Shown here one piece after another: positions 50,461 to 59,211 of a DNA stretch of 64,000 nt. Source of the stretch: Bacteroidales bacterium (GTDB taxonomy: Bacteria > Bacteroidota > Bacteroidia > Bacteroidales > UBA3824). Where the stretch lies: NCBI GenBank assembly GCA_016286055.1, contig JAEERW010000005.1:1-64000 (forward strand), given 5' to 3'. The notes below the pieces were generated by a model, which saw nothing but the letters and a program-made list of their open reading frames with translations, did not search any database and was not told the DNA's origin. The first letter of the stretch is position 1. Each line of letters starts with the position of its first letter. Made by a program: the position numbers and the translations under genes.

Positions 50461-52638
50461 TCAAATTCTTATACCCACAAGCGTCATATCATCTACCTGT
50501 TCGCGGCCGTTGATCCACAATTGAAGAGATTGGTCAACATACGTACATTGCTGATTCATAGGCATATTAGCAATACCTGTAAGAAGATTCAACAGATTTT
50601 TAGACAAAAGTTTTTTACCTTCGGGAATATCAAAATGGCCTCCGGGCTGATCCTGAATGCCGTCGCTGCAAAGGTAGACCATATCGCCAGTCTGCAAATC
50701 CTCTTCTTTGGTAGCAAAATGGGCTTTTTCGTGAAAATATCGCCCCACAGGCATTTTGTCGCTGTAAAGCCTAATAGCCGTACCGTTGCGCACAATATAA
50801 GCGTTTTGATAAGCCGAAGCATACACAAGTCGGTGATTTTCAATATCAAAACTGCAAATAATCATCTCAATTCCATCATAAAGCAGCGTACCCGAATCGT
50901 CTGACGTGCCGAGAGTATCTTTGATAAAATCTCTCATACGGTCGAGCACTTTGCCCGGTGAGGCTGCATCTTCCTCAGTTACAAGAAACTCTTTGAGCGA
51001 CGACAAGCCAAGCATCGAAAGAAAACCACCCGGAATGCCGTGCCCCGTGCAGTCTGCCACCACAAATACCTTATACTTACCGCATTGCGCAGCGTAATAA
51101 AAATCGCCGCTGACAATATCGCGCGGACGGTAATAGACAAAACTTTCGGGAAAAAGCGTCTTAATCTTGCGTTCGGATGTTATGGCGGCACGCTGTATGC
51201 GCTCGGAATATTTTATGCTGTTCAAAACTGCTGTGTGAACGTTCTCAATTTCATCACGTTGCGACTGAATTTCGTGTTTTTGCTGGTCGAGAATCTGATT
51301 TTTTTGCGAAAGAATGTTCAACGCCTTTTTCTTGATTTTCCACATTCGGTACACAAACACAATCAGCAGCGAGGCAAGTATCAGCACCACCAAAAGCGAA
51401 ACGATGATAATCTGCATACGATGGGTGCGCACAAGGTTGATTTCGTCGATTTGCCTTTGTTCTGCCTCTTTGTAAATCAACGCCTGATGGGTTTTAGAAT
51501 CGGCAAGTGCGGTGAGCGAACTATCGTTGAGATACTCCATAGCACATTCGTAGTGCATTTTTTGTTGAGCGAGAGCCTCCTTGTAATTGCCAAGTTTTTC
51601 GTAAACAAGGGTCATATATTTGTGATAATCGCGGCGGAGGTCGGGACCCGTTTGATATTTTTCACACTCTTTTAGCACGTTGAGAGCCTCGTTATACTTT
51701 TTGTAAAACATCAGATACTTGACGTAAGCGTAACGTGCAATCATATAATTGGAGTTTAAGCCATAACGCAGAAAATAATCGCCGCCCATCTTAGTGTAAA
51801 CCAAGCAACTATCGGCATAACGAGTTGTGCCAGTGTTCTCGGCAGAGGCTATATACGCATCTGCCATATACGAATAGGCAAGGTGAAGCACATTGGCATA
51901 ATACGAAAAACTGTATTTGTTTGCTTCAAGGATTTTTATGGATTTTCGAAGGTAATGACCCGTTTTTTGATACGATTTTGTGGCAATGTAATGACATCCG
52001 AGCCAAAAATAGTCGCACGCCAAATCAAGAGTGTTGTTGGTGATAGAATCAAGTTCGATAGCCTTCATAAGATACTCCTCGGCATTTTCGTAAAGGGTAA
52101 GGTTGGTGCTAACGCGGCCGAGATTCTGATACGAATATGCAATCTGCGCGGTATCGTGACGGTTGATACTGCTTTCGAGCGATTGGTTGAGGTAAAAAAA
52201 CACGCTGTCGGGAAGGTGCAAAGCCTCAAAGCCCTGAGCAAGATTTACACAGCAAAACACAATCTGACGATGGTCGCGCTGAGGATTATAAAGGTTGTAA
52301 CTTTTGCGCAGATGTTCGATAGAGGTGTACATCTCGTGACGGAGATAATACCGAGCTCCCATAACGTGGTGAGCGCTTGCAATCAAAAACGTGTCGGTAG
52401 GACGGCAGAGGTCGAGAGCGGTATTGCAATAATGCAGAGCCGAATCGATATTGTAGACAATAAACGCCATATCCACGTAATGCGCAGCCTTGGCGCTGTC
52501 GGAAATTTGTGGAGTGATAAGACTTTTGATACTGTCGATAAACACCATCGAAGGGTCGCGCGAAGGTTGCGCAACGCCCACCGAAACTGTTGTAAACCAC
52601 AACATTAAAGCCGATATCAATGCCAAAAGACGGTTCAT
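50461..52638 (-). CDS. TPR sensor with C-terminal SpoIIE-type PP2C phosphatase
   Basis: A 725-residue membrane protein. Signal anchor (LLALISALMLWFTTVSVGV), a periplasmic region (about 40-410) of tetratricopeptide helices (YENAEEYLMKAIELDS, YNEALNVLKECEKY), a TM helix (MQIIIVSLLVVLILASLLIVFVY within about 422-445), a coiled coil (QNQILDQQKHEIQSQRDEI), and a cytoplasmic SpoIIE domain with RDIVSGDFYY, VADCTGHGIPGGFLSMLG and DDMTLVGIRI holding the metal aspartates. It would dephosphorylate an anti-sigma antagonist-like partner in response to a periplasmic signal; no partner gene is adjacent. ATG 52638 is preferred over an in-frame TTG inside a promoter-like TAATATTTG. Confidence 0.88.
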   Translation of the reverse strand: MNRLLALISALMLWFTTVSVGVAQPSRDPSMVFIDSIKSLITPQISDSAKAAHYVDMAFIVYNIDSALHYCNTALDLCRPTDTFLIASAHHVMGARYYLRHEMYTSIEHLRKSYNLYNPQRDHRQIVFCCVNLAQGFEALHLPDSVFFYLNQSLESSINRHDTAQIAYSYQNLGRVSTNLTLYENAEEYLMKAIELDSITNNTLDLACDYFWLGCHYIATKSYQKTGHYLRKSIKILEANKYSFSYYANVLHLAYSYMADAYIASAENTGTTRYADSCLVYTKMGGDYFLRYGLNSNYMIARYAYVKYLMFYKKYNEALNVLKECEKYQTGPDLRRDYHKYMTLVYEKLGNYKEALAQQKMHYECAMEYLNDSSLTALADSKTHQALIYKEAEQRQIDEINLVRTHRMQIIIVSLLVVLILASLLIVFVYRMWKIKKKALNILSQKNQILDQQKHEIQSQRDEIENVHTAVLNSIKYSERIQRAAITSERKIKTLFPESFVYYRPRDIVSGDFYYAAQCGKYKVFVVADCTGHGIPGGFLSMLGLSSLKEFLVTEEDAASPGKVLDRMRDFIKDTLGTSDDSGTLLYDGIEMIICSFDIENHRLVYASAYQNAYIVRNGTAIRLYSDKMPVGRYFHEKAHFATKEEDLQTGDMVYLCSDGIQDQPGGHFDIPEGKKLLSKNLLNLLTGIANMPMNQQCTYVDQSLQLWINGREQVDDMTLVGIRI

Positions 52639-52674
52639 ATTCCACAAATATTAACGCACAATTTTACGAAAAAA

Positions 52675-53697
52675 CTATGCAAAAGTTGTACCGCCATAAA
52701 AATCTACCACAGGGTCGGGATGGTTCAAAGATATGCCGCATTGTTGATTGGCAGCCCGGCAACCCGCCTTACAACGTGGCAGACGAGAACAGTTGGCACA
52801 AAAATCAGGCACTACCCTGCCCCACTCCGTTGCCAAAGGGTTCTGAAAAATTTCTTCGGGAGTATTATTAAAAATATTACCAAGCACCACAGGCGAATGG
52901 TTGCAAAACCGCACGTTACCCAAATAGTCGATAACCACGGGACGGCGGCTAACATCAAACGAACAAGCCGAAAACCTTATGCCCGGATAAAGGTCGGGAT
53001 TGAGAACGCAATGCGGAGTACAAACACTCGAAAGTATTGTAAGTTTCAGTTTTACAGCCACATCAGATATTTCTTTAAAAGCATTTTGCAACTGCTCTTT
53101 GGTTGGAAGAATATTCTCGGGATGGCTAACACCCTCGCCACCAATATTATAGCGGTTGAGCATAATGCGAGAAATACCGAGCGAATGAATATAACTAACT
53201 GTTTCTGAGACTGTTTCGGCATTAAATTTGGTAAGCACAATCACAGCCGTGGGAACCACTCCGTGCTCAATCAACACCTTTATAATATGTAGCGATTTTT
53301 GGTGCGACCCCTCAACTGTGGTCATAAAATCGTGAACCTCAGGATTTACACTATGCAGCGGAAGTTCAAAAAGTCTGCACCCAAGACGCACCAATTGCAG
53401 ATATTTTTCGGGAGGAGCAAAATTGCCGTTAGAAATTATCCCCACTCCTACCCCTTTTAAACGTGCCGCAAGTACAAGTTCGCCAAAACGCTCAGTCATA
53501 AAAGGTTCGCCGCCGGTAAAAGTAATCTGCCCAACGTCAAACACTTTAAATATTTGCTGTAAAGTTTTTTTTGCCTGCGCATACGACGATGGTGCGGGAG
53601 TTTCGCCAGTATTTTTGTAATGATTGTAACAAAAGCGGCAACGGAGATTGCAACGCATTGTGGTCTCGAAACTTACGAGTGGCAGTTTAGCCTTCAT
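52675..53697 (-). CDS. Radical SAM/SPASM protein
   Basis: A 340-residue radical SAM enzyme. [4Fe-4S] motif CNLRCRFC (16-23) and the TGGEPF SAM motif (about 61-66). The C-terminal SPASM-like region has many Cys (SACSFD, RFCNHSPVVLGNI, CANCSRLPRCKAGCRAANQQC), so auxiliary clusters are expected. Such enzymes modify peptides or proteins. It starts 2 bp after the gene for a Cys-containing membrane/lipoprotein, suggesting an enzyme-substrate or enzyme-partner pair like the Bacteroidetes rSAM/lipoprotein systems. Substrate not shown. Confidence 0.88.
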   Translation of the reverse strand: MKAKLPLVSFETTMRCNLRCRFCYNHYKNTGETPAPSSYAQAKKTLQQIFKVFDVGQITFTGGEPFMTERFGELVLAARLKGVGVGIISNGNFAPPEKYLQLVRLGCRLFELPLHSVNPEVHDFMTTVEGSHQKSLHIIKVLIEHGVVPTAVIVLTKFNAETVSETVSYIHSLGISRIMLNRYNIGGEGVSHPENILPTKEQLQNAFKEISDVAVKLKLTILSSVCTPHCVLNPDLYPGIRFSACSFDVSRRPVVIDYLGNVRFCNHSPVVLGNIFNNTPEEIFQNPLATEWGRVVPDFCANCSRLPRCKAGCRAANQQCGISLNHPDPVVDFYGGTTFA

Positions 53698-53699
53698 CG

Positions 53700-54254
53700 C
53701 TACTCTATATTAATCTGATGCGAGTCAAAATTATAATCGTGATCGGAGGATTTAGAGATATTAATCCAATAACGCCCCGAAGCGAGTTTTTCCTTAACAA
53801 CAATCGAAAATTTAGAAGCGTAAGATGTTGAATCATCAGGAGTTACCTTTAATATGCCCTGTTGCAAGGTGTCGTTGGTTTTGTCTTTGGTAATGGAATA
53901 ATAATATTCTTCTTCTGTGGCGTCGAAAATTGAGCCTGTTATCTTATTGTTAATCACCACATTATTAGAAGAATCGGTATCAAAATTCACCACGTTTTGA
54001 GCGGGCATATCGTAGCACATAACCTCTGGTTCGGGATTAACAGTATCGTAGCAAGTGGGCTGACTGCCAAACATACAGCCACTTACCATCATCGAATTGA
54101 GCGTAATGAGCACTCCGCCCAAAACCATTTTTTTATTAATAAAAAAATCCGATTTGCCACGGCTAATCCACACGGCAGCCGACACAATCAAAAATGCCGC
54201 GCCCACAAACACAATGGCAAAAACTACAAACGGTGCTAAAAAGTCTTTATTCAT
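53700..54254 (-). CDS. Membrane/lipoprotein partner of the radical SAM enzyme
   Basis: A 184-residue protein: an N-terminal membrane helix (FVVFAIVFVGAAFLIVSAAVW), then a second hydrophobic segment with a lipobox-like MMVSGC (about residue 60), then a motif repeat TCYDTVNPEPEVMCYDMP in which two CYD units are spaced by 10 residues, and a beta-rich domain with an EEYYYSITKDKTND stretch. It is directly upstream of, and coupled (2 bp) to, the radical SAM gene, so it is a candidate target for modification. No family firmly recognised. Confidence 0.7.
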   Translation of the reverse strand: MNKDFLAPFVVFAIVFVGAAFLIVSAAVWISRGKSDFFINKKMVLGGVLITLNSMMVSGCMFGSQPTCYDTVNPEPEVMCYDMPAQNVVNFDTDSSNNVVINNKITGSIFDATEEEYYYSITKDKTNDTLQQGILKVTPDDSTSYASKFSIVVKEKLASGRYWINISKSSDHDYNFDSHQINIE

Positions 54255-54300
54255 AATTGGCTTATTTTAAGGTTACACACCGCAAATATACACATAATTA

Positions 54301-55101
54301 TTAATCTGCCAAATTTTTTTTCTCGGCACGTTTTACCACTGCCACACTCAATTCAAACACACAATAGAGGGGCAGCGCGGTAATCATCATAGTAAAAATA
54401 TCGGTTGAAGGAGTGATAATGGCAGCCAAAACCAACACAGCCACAAAAGCGTGACGGCGATAACGCTTTAAAAACGAATGAGTTAAAATGCCAGCCCGTG
54501 CAAGAAAATACGCCGCCACCGGAAGTTCAAACGAAAGCCCCGTGGCAAGACATAGTTCCACAAGCGTATCTATGTAAGAATCAATGGATATGAGGTTTTC
54601 GATGTCGGGCGTTACCTGATATGCCGCCAAAAAATTTACCGACAGAGGAAAAACCATAAAATACGACACCATTACACCAAGATAAAAAAGCAATCCAGTG
54701 TAAATCAGCGCCTTAAACATAAACTTTTTTTCCTTTTGATACAAAGCCGGACGCACAAACATCCACACCTCGCCGCTAAGATACGGCACACCAATCACCA
54801 AGGCAATATAAAACGACATACTCAGATGCGTAAACAACTGAGCAGCAAGCCTTGTGCTGATAATTTTTACCGGCTGTATATCGTTGATACCCACATCATA
54901 GCCCAACGCAACCATTCCGCGGCGCATAAGCCTAAAAGTAGGGAAATTTTCGTTGGTAGGATAAAAAACAACGTACTCAAAAACAAAGTCTTTGAGCATA
55001 AACACCGCCACAGCAATCACCGTTACCACAGCCAGCGAACGGATAATTGCTCCACGGAGTACTTCGAGATGATCCCAAAAACTTTCTTCGGAAGATGCCA
55101 T
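54301..55101 (-). CDS. tatC: Twin-arginine translocase subunit TatC
   Basis: A 266-residue six-helix membrane protein that recognises twin-arginine signal peptides. Motifs FWDHLEVLRGAIIRS at the N-terminus, YLSGEVWMFVRPALYQKEKKF, FLGVMVSYF-like GVMVSYFMVFPLSVNFL, and LSFELPVAAYFLARAGI. Its ATG shares a base with the stop of tatA upstream. Together they form a minimal TatAC system; folded redox or other proteins are exported. Confidence 0.95.
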   Translation of the reverse strand: MASSEESFWDHLEVLRGAIIRSLAVVTVIAVAVFMLKDFVFEYVVFYPTNENFPTFRLMRRGMVALGYDVGINDIQPVKIISTRLAAQLFTHLSMSFYIALVIGVPYLSGEVWMFVRPALYQKEKKFMFKALIYTGLLFYLGVMVSYFMVFPLSVNFLAAYQVTPDIENLISIDSYIDTLVELCLATGLSFELPVAAYFLARAGILTHSFLKRYRRHAFVAVLVLAAIITPSTDIFTMMITALPLYCVFELSVAVVKRAEKKNLAD

Positions 55102-55301
55102 TACTCTTTTTTGTCGGAAGTTTCGGTTTTTGGCTTGGATTCGGTGTCCACATTGGTGCCGTTCATACCGTCTTTAAACTCCTTTACCCCGCGACCGAGA
55201 CCGCGCATAAGGTCGGGAATTTTTTTTGCGCCAAACAGAACAAGTACAATCAGCAGAATGATAATAAGTTCCTGTCCTCCGATAATGCCTAATAGTGTCA
55301 T
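55101..55301 (-). CDS. tatA: Twin-arginine translocase subunit TatA/E
   Basis: A 66-residue protein with one membrane helix (IGGQELIIILLIVLVLFGAK) and the amphipathic FGAKKIPDLMRGLGRGVKEF helix typical of TatA, then a charged tail. Promoter box TATCTTTG at 55333-55340. First gene of tatA-tatC. Confidence 0.95.
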   Translation of the reverse strand: MTLLGIIGGQELIIILLIVLVLFGAKKIPDLMRGLGRGVKEFKDGMNGTNVDTESKPKTETSDKKE

Positions 55302-55332
55302 TTTAAAATGTGTTTAAATTGTTATAACGGGG

Positions 55333-55340
55333 CAAAGATA
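55333..55340 (-). promoter_or_regulatory. -7 box of tatA-tatC
   Basis: Minus strand TATCTTTG followed by CCCCG, 31 bases before the ATG. Confidence 0.55.
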
Positions 55341-55396
55341 AAAAAAAATGGTGAATAGCAAATGATTGTTTTCAAAATAAGGATAAAAAATGTGGT

Positions 55397-56500
55397 TTAA
55401 TAATACAAATAATAATTTGACATTCTTGTGGTTGGAAGAAACTCTTTGTTGTAATAGTTTTTGGTGATAGTGATATTGTTGTTAGTATCTCTATCAATGT
55501 TGAATAAAAAAATCCGGCTGTCGCTATATTTATAATCTATGCACATCAGAATGTCACAACTATCTTGCTGCGTGATGGCAATGTCTTCAATATTATTATT
55601 AATGAATTTGAGATTCTTGTCTTGAATCTTGAGAAGATATTTTGAATAACTTAAATAGTGCTTGCGCTCTAATTCATTTTGAAATTTTATATTACCTATG
55701 TTTTTTCTCTCTATTTCTCTTTTTTTATAGTTTCGTGATTGCCTATGATTAAGTTCATTTATCCAATCTTCAAAATAAAAATAATAATCTCTTATACCAT
55801 CATTGAGCACATAAAACCTATTATAACGATACATATTTTTAAATTTTAGTATCATATAAGATTGAGAGCTAATCCAGCCTAATATTATTTGATGTGTTCT
55901 AGCACGACCCCGAAGATATGTTCCTACTAATTGTGCCTGTGTGATTTCTATTAGTTTTGTCAACACTCTTTCGTCATAATGGTGACATTTCTTTTTGAAA
56001 TATAGCGAATTATTGCAAAAATTTGATAAGTCTTGAATATCATTGCATGTAGAAACTAATTGTTGGTATTCTGTAGACTTTAACCTTAGATACGGTATTT
56101 CTTCAAATTTTGATGACCATTTAAGACTATCAAATTCAGTCTGTTCAAAAGTGAGATTTAAATCATATTCTAATGAATCGTAATAAGGAATATAATTGTA
56201 TTTAATAACATCATCAAGCATTAAATAACTAAGTTGTTGTTGATTGTCAACGTTTTCCATTATAAAACAATGATAAGCTCCCGTATCTTGTGCAATTACA
56301 TCTATGGTCATCATAGAATTGACGATGTATCTAAACGAAGAATTATTACTTAAATATTTGTCAAATATTAAAGAATCAGGATTCCCTAAAACAGTTATTT
56401 CTTGATCCTTTATCTTTTCTGCAATGGATTTGTGTTCATCATTGTTGCACGACAAACATAAGATTATCAAACTGATGTACAATAATTTGTTATTTGTCAT
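55397..56500 (-). CDS. Hypothetical lipoprotein in accessory island
   Basis: A 367-residue protein with signal peptide and lipobox CLSCNN (Cys 18), AT-rich codon use, and no recognised domain. Composition is high in Tyr, Asn, Ile and Lys. Residues about 170-290 are mostly helical with basic patches (NHRQSRNYKKREIERKN). Its ATG overlaps the 3' end of the upstream gene by 11 bp, so the two are coupled. By setting (AT-rich secreted unknowns beside toxin remnants) it may be an immunity protein, but that is inference. Confidence 0.65.
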   Translation of the reverse strand: MTNNKLLYISLIILCLSCNNDEHKSIAEKIKDQEITVLGNPDSLIFDKYLSNNSSFRYIVNSMMTIDVIAQDTGAYHCFIMENVDNQQQLSYLMLDDVIKYNYIPYYDSLEYDLNLTFEQTEFDSLKWSSKFEEIPYLRLKSTEYQQLVSTCNDIQDLSNFCNNSLYFKKKCHHYDERVLTKLIEITQAQLVGTYLRGRARTHQIILGWISSQSYMILKFKNMYRYNRFYVLNDGIRDYYFYFEDWINELNHRQSRNYKKREIERKNIGNIKFQNELERKHYLSYSKYLLKIQDKNLKFINNNIEDIAITQQDSCDILMCIDYKYSDSRIFLFNIDRDTNNNITITKNYYNKEFLPTTRMSNYYLYY

Positions 56501-57245
56501 TTTTTATCTTTTTATAACCTATTATATTGATTATTAATACAATCAACAATAATAAATAATTGATGATTGTGATCGTGTTTGTCCAATGGTTGATATATAT
56601 GGGATTGTCAAACTTTGGGATAAATTCTTGTTCAGAAATATCCCAATATAGGGTATGTTCATAACGATCAACATCTAAAACATAACAATACGAAAGTTGT
56701 TTTCGTGAACCTAATTCTTTATGATTCCATTCGTCATCGTACGGATTATCAAACTCCTCATTATATAAAGCTTCGAGTATCATCAATTCATGATAAAACT
56801 CATCCCGACTTTCGTTATCAATAAAATCAATACACATTCCCCTTGGATATCGTTTACTATAATACCATTCTCCTTTTTTATAATACTCTGCGCTTCTTTC
56901 TGTACCATCCGGTGAGAAATATTTTTGAACTCCGTCAAGCGAGTCATTATCAAACAAATAATAATCACTTATTATGTTATAAGGATTGTTGTAGAATTTA
57001 AATAATTCTCCTTGTTTCTTATCGTTGTGGAAATTGGCTATGGTACTGATATTTCCATTGTCAGGATTTCTAAAAACCCAGTGCCCTTGTTTTCGATTAA
57101 AAAAATCAACCTTTCCTAAACCTTTGATACATCCATTGTCTGACAAATATATACAGTTTTTACCTGATGACAGATGGGTAAAAACAAAATTAATGGCTAT
57201 TAATAAACTTATTGCCAATATGTTAAATATGATAAGTTTTTTCAT
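56490..57245 (-). CDS. Membrane protein with YwqK/MORN-like repeats
   Basis: A 251-residue protein: N-terminal membrane segment (LIIFNILAISLLIAINFVF), a periplasmic region with YwqK-type antitoxin/MORN_2 repeats (GHWVFRNPDNGNIS, KKQGELFKFYNN, SLDGVQKYFSPDGTERSAEYY), then a second membrane helix near the C-terminus (TITIINYLLLLIVLIINIIGY). YwqK-like proteins are annotated as antitoxins or immunity proteins. ATG 57245 gives a cleaner signal than the ATG at 57266. Coupled to the downstream lipoprotein. Confidence 0.65.
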   Translation of the reverse strand: MKKLIIFNILAISLLIAINFVFTHLSSGKNCIYLSDNGCIKGLGKVDFFNRKQGHWVFRNPDNGNISTIANFHNDKKQGELFKFYNNPYNIISDYYLFDNDSLDGVQKYFSPDGTERSAEYYKKGEWYYSKRYPRGMCIDFIDNESRDEFYHELMILEALYNEEFDNPYDDEWNHKELGSRKQLSYCYVLDVDRYEHTLYWDISEQEFIPKFDNPIYINHWTNTITIINYLLLLIVLIINIIGYKKIKNDK

Positions 57246-57375
57246 TTTTGTCTTGATATTGCCCATTGATTCGCAAATTAGATTGCTTCAAAATAGTTTT
57301 TGTTTTTTGAGATTTTACTAACGTGTCGTCCTGCCCATCGAGAAAGGGTTAAAAAAGCATCTCATAATCTGCGTT

Positions 57376-58938
57376 TTATTCCCTCTCAATCACCTCCATC
57401 TCCACTTCGTGTTTGGATGTAGATTTGTTGTAGCTGATGCCGCAGAGGATGATGCGTTTTGAAAAGCCTTTGAGCGAAGCGGGATATTCTTTGCGGTGGA
57501 TTTGGTCGATGGCAGTGTCGGCAGATTTGTCGTATTTGAGTTCAACAACTATGGCAGGACGCGATGAATTATGCAGGGGTATGAAAACCATATCGGCAAA
57601 GCCTTTGCCTGTGGGTAGTTCGTGGAATATTTTGTAAAACGGTTTGGCGGCGTAATATGCAAGGACTATGGCGCAACGCATTGAATTTTCGTCGTTAAAT
57701 TCCAAAAGTGATGACGCCTCAAAATGGTAGTTGTCGAATGCGCGGGCAATTTTATCTTTGCGCAAGTTGATGGTGTCGTCCAAAAGGTTGAGCGACGAGT
57801 TTACTGCCTTAGATAATTCGCCCCAACCTGCCACGCTGACAGCATTTTCAAACTCTTCGGAAACCTCTGTATTGGGAATAGTAACACACTGTGTGGTAGG
57901 ATTGTACGAAAGGTATCCGAGATGGACGAGAAGGGTGAGAACGTCGTCGCAATTGTCGATATTCTTCATATCGTTGCGGAAACTTGAAACCCTCACTGTG
58001 GCACTCTCGCCGTTCATCATACCTATAATCTTTGACCTTACATTGTCGGCATCGGTGTGGAGATAGGTCTCGATTGCCATAAAGGATGCGGTCTTTGACC
58101 AATAACTATTGTAGTTGCGAAACAGAATCGACTGCATTACCGAAAACGGGTTGAACATAGACTTTTCGCGACCTATAATGTAGCCGTCGTAGGCGTGTTT
58201 CATCAGGTCAAAGTCCATATCGTTTTCCGCACAGAGTTTATTTACCTCTTGTTCGGTAAAACCATAATATTTGTCAGTGATGCCCGGATTTACCACGCTG
58301 TATTCCACAAAATTGTTCAATGCCGACTGAGTTCGTATCTTGATAATCGGCAGGATTCCGGTCATATACACCAAGAGAAAAATCTTGTTGGCATTGTTTG
58401 ACTTGAACATTGCTCGTAGAAAGTTGACATATTCGTCTTGAACATCCTGATCCACATCCCTCACAAGCATATCCCACTCATCGATTATGAGAATGAAACG
58501 GTCGCCGGTTTTGTCGTTGATTTCGGCAAGTGCTTTGGCAAATGATTCTTGTTCTTGTAAAAAGGGATATGATTTTTTCAAGTCGGCAACAAAGCATTTC
58601 TGTGCCTCTTTAAGTATCTCATTTTTTGGGACGTTGGCAAAACGATTCCAATCAATGAATATGGTTGGATATTTATTAAGGTGGGTTTTATAGTCGGGAT
58701 TCTTGGTGATTTCCAAACCATTGAAGAGTTTTGAGGAGTCGCACGAACGGTCGTAGTAGGCATACGCCATCTTGGCCGCCACCGACTTACCAAAACGGCG
58801 CGGACGGGAAATACAGATAAAACTTTGTTCTGTATCAAGATTGCTGTTTAAAAAAGCCAACAATCCCGACTTGTCAACAAAATTGCTGTTGATAACCCTC
58901 CTAAAATCGCTATTGCCGTAATCTATATAGTCGCTCAT
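57376..58938 (-). CDS. AAA-ATPase-like protein with PD-(D/E)xK domain (PF09820/PF08011 type)
   Basis: A 520-residue protein of a different branch from the DUF4143 ATPases. It opens DYGNSDFRRVINSNFVDKS, then Walker A SRPRRFGKS (about 49-57), Walker B RFILIIDEWDML, and a C-terminal nuclease-like region GFADMVFIPL...PAIVVELKYDKSADTAIDQI (D...ExK). ATG 58938 is chosen because the TAACTTTG promoter box lies at 58963-58970. The family is multicopy in Bacteroidales and of unknown function. No 33-bp phased repeats lie upstream. Confidence 0.85.
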   Translation of the reverse strand: MSDYIDYGNSDFRRVINSNFVDKSGLLAFLNSNLDTEQSFICISRPRRFGKSVAAKMAYAYYDRSCDSSKLFNGLEITKNPDYKTHLNKYPTIFIDWNRFANVPKNEILKEAQKCFVADLKKSYPFLQEQESFAKALAEINDKTGDRFILIIDEWDMLVRDVDQDVQDEYVNFLRAMFKSNNANKIFLLVYMTGILPIIKIRTQSALNNFVEYSVVNPGITDKYYGFTEQEVNKLCAENDMDFDLMKHAYDGYIIGREKSMFNPFSVMQSILFRNYNSYWSKTASFMAIETYLHTDADNVRSKIIGMMNGESATVRVSSFRNDMKNIDNCDDVLTLLVHLGYLSYNPTTQCVTIPNTEVSEEFENAVSVAGWGELSKAVNSSLNLLDDTINLRKDKIARAFDNYHFEASSLLEFNDENSMRCAIVLAYYAAKPFYKIFHELPTGKGFADMVFIPLHNSSRPAIVVELKYDKSADTAIDQIHRKEYPASLKGFSKRIILCGISYNKSTSKHEVEMEVIERE

Positions 58939-58962
58939 AACTCTTAGTGTTAATTGTTTCCG

Positions 58963-58970
58963 CAAAGTTA
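58963..58970 (-). promoter_or_regulatory. -7 box of the AAA-ATPase-like gene
   Basis: Minus strand TAACTTTG followed by CGG, 25 bases before ATG 58938. Confidence 0.55.
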
Positions 58971-59020
58971 GCGATTAATTCGGAGATTACAAAACAGAAA
59001 TGGCATTTTTTGGCGGCTTG

Positions 59021-59106
59021 TTATCACCGAATTAAACGAATAAAACGAAAAACCTTTATTAACAAAAAAATTATAAATCAACAAGTTGAATTATAATTTG
59101 GCGAAT
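59021..59106. repeat. 86-bp dispersed direct repeat, copy 1
   Basis: Starts TTATCACCGAATTAAACGAA and ends ATTATAATTTGGCGAAT. Identical to 61908-61993 except one base (A versus C after TTAAC). The copies are in the same orientation and bracket a 2.8-kb segment holding two secreted unknown proteins and two toxin-tail remnants. Confidence 0.9.
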
Positions 59107-59151
59107 TTAACAAATTGGGTTTTAACCACGGAAAGAACAAAGGGCACGGAT

Positions 59152-59184
59152 AAAGCATTGTGCAACGTGGTTGCATAATGCTTT
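59152..59184 (-). terminator. Terminator-like hairpin after the 352-residue gene
   Basis: AAAGCATTGTGCAAC and GTTGCATAATGCTTT form a 15-bp stem (one wobble) with a 3-base loop, just after the stop of the gene at 59212 on the minus strand. No long T-run follows. Confidence 0.6.
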
Positions 59185-59211
59185 TACGAATGGAACGGAT
59201 ACGAGGGGTCT

